Assembly (NCBI RefSeq): GCF_003597395.2
Contig: NC_133777.1
Span: forward strand, 56,489,833-56,553,832
Direction of reading: 5' to 3'
Source of the DNA: Chelonoidis abingdonii
Taxonomy: Eukaryota > Chordata > Testudines > Testudinidae
Length of the DNA: 64,000 nucleotides
This document shows positions 58,830 through 64,000 of this stretch, piece after piece (within the stretch, counting starts at the first letter, position 1; each line of letters opens with the position of its first letter). Both the position numbers and the translations under genes were made by a program. Below the pieces are notes generated by a model. That model saw only the letters and a program-made list of their open reading frames with translations, was not told the DNA's origin and ran no database searches.

Positions 58830-61800
58830 GACGGTTACTTACCTTTTGTAAACTGTTGTCTTCGAGAGTGTTGCTCATGCCATTTCCAGTTGAGGTGTGG
58901 CGGCCGCGGCACGTTGTCGGAAGATTTTTATACCCTAGCAACAGCTCGGTGGTGCAGGGCCCCCTGAGTGCGCCGCTATTGGGCCGGATAATACCTGCCG
59001 GACCTAGCCGCTTCAGTTCCTTCTTGCCAGCTACTCCGACGTGGGGAGGAGGCGGGTGTGAATGGACATGAGCACCATCTCGAAGAACAACAGTTACAAG
59101 GTGAGTAAGTTTTTCTTCTTCGAGTTGCTCTCATTCCATTCATTAGGTGATTTCCCAAGGTTTATGTAGGCGTGGTCGGAAGTGAAATATTTGGCAGATG
59201 CGAACTGCTGAGCCAAAGGCTGCAGTATCCGTGGTGTTGAACCAGAGCATAATGCGAGAAGGATGACCGAGACCATGGAGCTGCGCGATGGATCTCGTGG
59301 GAGGTACACGAGTCAGGGTTGCAGGCTTCATCATTGAAGCCTACGCCCTGTAAATGCATGGTGAATGTGGCTCTGGGGAAATGTGAGCCAAATCATAACA
59401 AGTGCGGGTGCACGCAGCACCCAAGATTGAGTCCTTGAGAGGAAACAAGTAGGTCTCTTTTCTTGGCCAGCTATGCGCCGAGAGTTGGCGAGTTACAAAA
59501 TGGTTATTGTCCGCTCGACATAAATGCGAGGCTCCACAGACGTCCAGGGAAGGGTGCAATTGTTGTCCATGGTGAGTGTGGTGAACATGAAAGGCTGAAC
59601 CACCTTTAGGGAGGAAGCAGATGTTGGTTCTAACATTGCACTGGTTTTTTTTGAACAGATGTATGGCAGAACCACATAAGAGCCCTGAGCTCCAAGATCG
59701 TCTGGCCGACGTACGGCTTTACTGGGGAAAGCTGTCTTCCAGACAGGTATAACAGTGGCCGGTCGCTACGGTCGAATGGAATGACATAAGTCTGGTTAGA
59801 ACCAGGTTGAGGTCCAGGTTGGGGCTGGACGGCGTACCTAAGGGTGTATGCGCTGCAAGCCTGAGGAACTCGAACCATAAAGTTGAGAACACAGACGACC
59901 ACCTATAGCCTGGAAGGAAGGTAGAGATTGGCTGGCCAAGTGTACACTTGGCGATGACACCCTAGGCCCTGTGTTGCAGTGCAGAGGTAGTCTCAAAAAG
60001 AGGGGATCGAGACACCAGCAGGAGTATAGATGTTGAGGTGTTGCTCACTGTAGGAGAAAGCTTCCACCCTGGCCAGGTACGTTGACCAGGTGGGACAGGC
60101 ACCTGCTATCGTCGTAGTAGTAACGTAGCGGTCACACCATGAGCTGAAGAGACTGCATCCTGGCGGCGACAGTAGCCCAGTCCTGAGTGCAATGAGGTCT
60201 GGGTGGAGTGGCAGGGTAATTGGGTAGGCTGATTCGACGTAGGTCCTGAGCTAATCGTGTTCAATATCATCGGCTGCCTTTGCTTCGACGACAGCTGGAG
60301 TGACAGAGATGATGCAGCCTGGCCCCTTGCGAAGTCTGAGCAGGAGCCCAATGAACTGGGACGGTGGGGAAGGCATAAAGCGTTGGCCTTTCCACGGCTT
60401 GAGGACAGCGGTCCGAGATCGTCCAGGAAGAGACACTTGCGGAGGAGCCAGAACCTTGTGGTCTTCCGTGTTCCGTGGTAATCTGAACGCAGGTCCCATA
60501 TGTCGCGGAAACATCCCACTGCTGCTAAGCAGATATGCGATGACGTCAGCAGGGCGAGTCACTCTCATGGAGACACGGAAGACCTGTTGAGTCAAAGTCA
60601 CCGTACGAGGATGAAAAGATGCTACACAGATTTTCGAGTGGGCTATGCAAGTGTCTGCCGAGTACGGATGCGCTCCATGACCAAAGGAGGGGACCTGTCC
60701 CTCCCAGGTTTGTTTTATTGCAGGACATGCGCTCGTTTTGTTGGCTCTGTAACACTGAGACGTCTATTCTGCCCTCGCAGCTTGTTGCTGAACCTTATTT
60801 GAGGTGAGTTCACCTGAGTCCGAGAAGATGATCTGTATCGTCTCAACAGTGAGGGCGTGGCATACGTCCTCCACAGGGATGCGGGATGCGACTGACTCAC
60901 TCTACAGAAGAAGTTATCCGATTAGGGCAGCTCTAGGTGCGAGGGAATGGTGACTATGCCGTTGACCATCTGGGGCCCCGTCCACGCGCGGTTACGGCCT
61001 GATATGGAAAACAAAGTCCCCAAACACTTGGGAGAAGACAGAGGTAGCGATACCTCAGTTTGTTACAAACTAGCCGACAGCATTGGACCTGGGAGACCCA
61101 TGACAAGGGCGAGCCACATGGTCAGTCGGTGAATCGGTTGGTTCAGACCTCGCGATGATCGGTGCCATCGCTGAAACCCCGGCTGGTGGTAAGCGGATCG
61201 GACGTCCCAGGCAGCCCCTAGGAAGTGCTAACCTCTGTGGTGGGATTACCAAGTGGCATTTTCCATAGTGCATATCAGGCCTATGACATGTGAATAGGCC
61301 CTGAGTGAGCCCACACTGCCGATAGGACTTGCGTCGTGTGAGTTCCTCAGGATAAGGCCAATCGTCCAATGCAAGAAAATGCACATGCAAGTCGACGGAG
61401 CAGTGGTGGCGACTACGGCACACACTAGGTTAAATGCCTGCGGGGCTTGTAGAAGGCAAACAGGCAGGACCGGTAAACTGGAAGTTACGATGTTGGCTAG
61501 AAAGTGGAGGTATCCATGATGCGGATGGAGATTGGCAATGTGAAGTACGCGTCTTTCATTCAGGTGCATAAAAGTCTCAGATCTAAGGCAGGAAATGGTT
61601 TCCCAGGATACCATAGTGGAACTTCAACCTATCTAAAACTTGGTTCTGAGTCCTCGTAGGTCAAGGATAGTCTGAGACCTCCATACAAGTCGGGGATTAC
61701 GGAATAAGGAAGTAAGTGCCCGTTCATCTCATCAGCGTGTGCCAACCTCGTGTAAAGGAATTGCGCCCCGAGAGGAGTCCCTGAAGAGGGGACAGGGTTG

Positions 61801-64000
61801 GAAACAAAGGGAGGTGTACTCACACTCCACCATGTGTAGGGAACAAGCGAACTGAAGTTAACTGGACCTAAGCCAAGAGGCAGTAAGGAGTGGGATCTCC
61901 GCTTGTATACCAGTTAACGCAGCCGGCCAGGCGCACCTGTTGAAGTTCTATCTGTGGTAGCACAGAGTGCGGCCGTGTGGCTGGGGACGGAAAGCCTGCA
62001 GTGGTGCGCGTACGCACGCCCAGAGAGAGCCATTAGGACCTGTTGCCTTCAGGCTTGGGCAGCCTGGGTTGATTTCCCTGCCAAGAAGGCTCTTTACATC
62101 ACAATGTAAGTCGTGACAGGCCGGAAGTTTGAACCTGAAGCCAGGAAGATGCTCCTCTGGTACGAGGCTTGGAGAGGTAAGCTCTGGCCGCCTTTTCTCT
62201 TCCTCCAAAGGGCGAGTGGAATCTTGGCGGAAACTGGATGGAAAGCTCCATAACTTTATCCACCGTAATTTCAGGTTGCCTATGATTATAGGGGCTAAGC
62301 AGGGCTGATTGATTTGACGACGCCAGGGCTATAGGACCTTGCAAATGCACCTGCGGCCGAGTTAGGGTCATTCGCCTAGCCCCTTTGATTTCGGGGCTGG
62401 GCCTGTATGGCCATGCCGTTCCCTTTTTCTCAACCAACTGAATGATAGTGAGCAGGGAGGAGGATGGAGAGACAATAGTTTGTTACCCTCCATAGAGCAT
62501 CGGTATTCGCCTTGATGGCCCGAATAAAAACAGGTCGGGCCCCTCTTAGTGGGGCAACCGCTGGACGAATGTGCACTACCGGTCCCCTACCTCCGGAACT
62601 CCTGCCCTGGGAGGTCCACATTGAGTGCTACCTTCCATAGGAGGTCTTGATGGGCTCTCAAGTTGTTGGTAGGCACAACTGAATCGCGGTCCTGAGCATA
62701 AGAGTGTACGCGTGGGAACAACTGATGCACGCCCGGATGGCATGGAGGTGCTGAAAACCATGGCAGAGTCTGGAACTCTACCAGACCTTGGGCCCAGTCT
62801 CGGCACCTGGACCGTGACGGGCTCGGGCAGTGATCATCTCGAGTGTCCACTGGAACGAGATCGCGTGACTCGCACGCAGACTCTGACAGCAAAGATTGCT
62901 CGCGCCGCAGTGTCGAACCGCAGTACTACTCTGGAGGGATTGGGAGGGCTGCGGGAGCAACAGTCCCATATCGGTGCTGGCGAGCCAAGAAAGGCGTCTC
63001 TTGAGATTATATCGGTTGGTTGATATGCACTATCCAGACCTCGATTCAGCAGTTGATGGAGCCTCTATGTTGCCTGACAAAGCCATCGCTAACCTGCATC
63101 CGGCATTTTAGATAGGAGCGTCGTGTTATGTGTTGGTGGCCTCTGCCTGTCGGTAGGCTGGCGTGCCTGTTGGTAACCGTGGGACATCTGATCCGTGGCT
63201 CGCCTTCACTCTACTCGCGTCTGACAGAGGAGAAAGCTGGTCGTATCAAGGTGGCATTATGTCCAAGAGACTTTTATGGATCAGTGTGCTCGCCACAGAG
63301 ACGCAAGGCTGCCGGGAGTTTCCAGTGCGAGTAAGACCATACTCATGGATCGAGCTACGGTGAGAATACTGGCCTCGGCACGTTTGCGCAAATGTTTTCC
63401 GGTCGTGTTGGCTGGGAACAGTTACAAGCGCATTCGACCACAGTGCCGTTGACCTCAGAGAGCTGTCAGGCGAACGGTGATATCGTGATGGGGCCTTGGT
63501 GGGACTCCAGTGGAGATAGCGTGACTATGTTCGACATTCGGGCAGATGCCTGACAGCAGGGTGTCCTACGAGTGCGGTGCATGTCGTCGGGCTGGTAGAC
63601 AGGCTGTGTCCTCGTGTCTGCCCAGGTGCTCGTTCTCGCTCAAGCGGAAAAGAAGTAGCGGCCCTAGGGGGAAGCTTCGGACTCAGCTCGATGGTCGCAC
63701 CGCAGGCGACACAGAGATCGGCGCACTTGGATAGATTTCTCTACGAGACGGTGTATAGGAGAACCCAGCGCTCGCATTCAGGTCAGCCGATAAAGCATTG
63801 GTAGCTCTGGCTTGCTTGGCTGATATGCTGATCTGGTAGACTTTAGAGATTGGAGAACTCCCTGGGCTGCAGGCGGTGGTGCCGTTGCACGGAAGCAGCA
63901 GGAGCAGGAGGCCTCAACCACGAGCGCGGTGCGGGACGCGGCACAGCATGGATCATCAGAGGCCCCATTGCGGTGACTCGGGATGGCCAGGATAATCGTG
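58830..64000 (-). mobile_element. DIRS retrotransposon with recombinase end, incomplete
   Basis: The left (3') terminus has an inverted structure: 58833-58885 ('CTGTTGTCTTCGAGAGTGTT') is the inverse of about 59062-59112, and a third terminal-like motif follows at 59112-59150. The minus-strand order is gag (62.0-64.0 kb), RT (61.2-61.85 kb: DGGLRPxLxxED-like remnant and LDDWPYPEE, the Asp-Asp box, at 61335-61361), RNase H/linker (60.2-60.9 kb) and tyrosine recombinase (59.16-59.9 kb). The element runs off the window end. It is the same element as 50262-54724 but retains the recombinase half. Indels break every frame. Confidence 0.75.
59160..59340 (-). pseudogene. DIRS tyrosine recombinase C-terminus
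   Basis: Two minus-strand frames together give EIHRAAPWSRSSFSHYALVQ and DTAAFGSAV, parallel to the ICRAMTWSSVHTFTSHYAI and GFGRAVLQ of the recombinase at 44013-44262. The Tyr of HYA is the expected nucleophile. The frame shift between the two parts is explained by local single-base indels. The adjacent terminal inverted repeat (58.83-59.11 kb) marks the element end. Confidence 0.65.

Larger units (their letters stand above)
54750..64000. other. Second, indel-rich copy of 47405-54724
   Basis: Line by line this copy repeats 47405 onward but with frequent one- or two-base insertions and deletions, especially in homopolymers, and few substitutions. It includes the hAT-like element, the CR1 fragment (about 55205-56540), the (GA)n and poly-C region and the DIRS element. 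Between 57541 and 59970 it has about 2.4 kb that the first copy lacks. The last kilobase (63.0-64.0 kb) is the most divergent. Reading frames in this part are unreliable. Confidence 0.85.

Overview
The window is a vertebrate genomic segment, most likely from a turtle. The case for a turtle is the repeat set: CR1 LINEs with the chelonian/archosaur type of 3' tail, hAT-type short elements, several DIRS tyrosine-recombinase retrotransposons, Penelope-like tails and LTR-like dispersed repeats. A crocodilian or another sauropsid cannot be excluded from sequence alone. There are no bacterial features, operons or CRISPR arrays.

The one protein-coding gene I can support is TJP1 (ZO-1, tight junction protein 1), on the minus strand. 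Seven consecutive coding exons lie at 35557-35613, 20775-20899, 20239-20341, 15865-16144, 14461-14564, 11757-11925 and 11257-11401. All splice sites are GT-AG and all phases join. Together they encode about 327 residues: the N-terminal segment, PDZ1, the basic/serine linker, PDZ2 and the start of the arginine/serine-rich linker. The first exon should lie beyond position 64000 and the remaining exons below position 1, so almost the whole window is TJP1 intron plus transposable elements.

The introns hold many repeats. A degenerate DIRS element (3.5-8.03 kb, minus) is split by a 1.13-kb LTR-like insert at 5485-6616 and is followed by another LTR-like repeat (8033-8910). Intron 3 carries a palindromic Penelope-like repeat (20413-20600). 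CR1 fragments lie at 21.4-22.0 kb, 22.8-23.0 kb, 32.3 kb and 47.9-49.2 kb. Two LTR-like repeats lie at 30.1-31.3 and 33.5-35.0 kb; the second contains a 329-bp hAT element with a perfect 8-bp target duplication and a GC-rich fragment matching the first exon of an RNF115-like ubiquitin ligase. DIRS gag remnants lie at 39.5-42.0 kb. A compact 1.4-kb DIRS derivative with both inverted termini lies at 43671-45074, and a hAT element with a target duplication at 47057-47360.

From about 47.4 kb on, the assembly is suspect. The segment 47405-54724 is repeated in direct orientation at 54750-64000, on the far side of a 25-N gap. The second copy is full of single-base indels, as expected of an unpolished long-read contig end. 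It contains about 2.4 kb that the first copy lacks, holding a terminal-inverted-repeat element and the recombinase end of a large DIRS retrotransposon. That DIRS element (gag, reverse transcriptase, RNase H, tyrosine recombinase, minus strand) is the main content of 50.26-54.72 kb and 58.83-64.00 kb.

I saw no undescribed biological system. The most unusual items are the minimal gag-recombinase DIRS derivative, the captured RNF115-like first exon, a hammerhead-ribozyme-like motif in a Penelope-type tail, and the probable false duplication around the gap.
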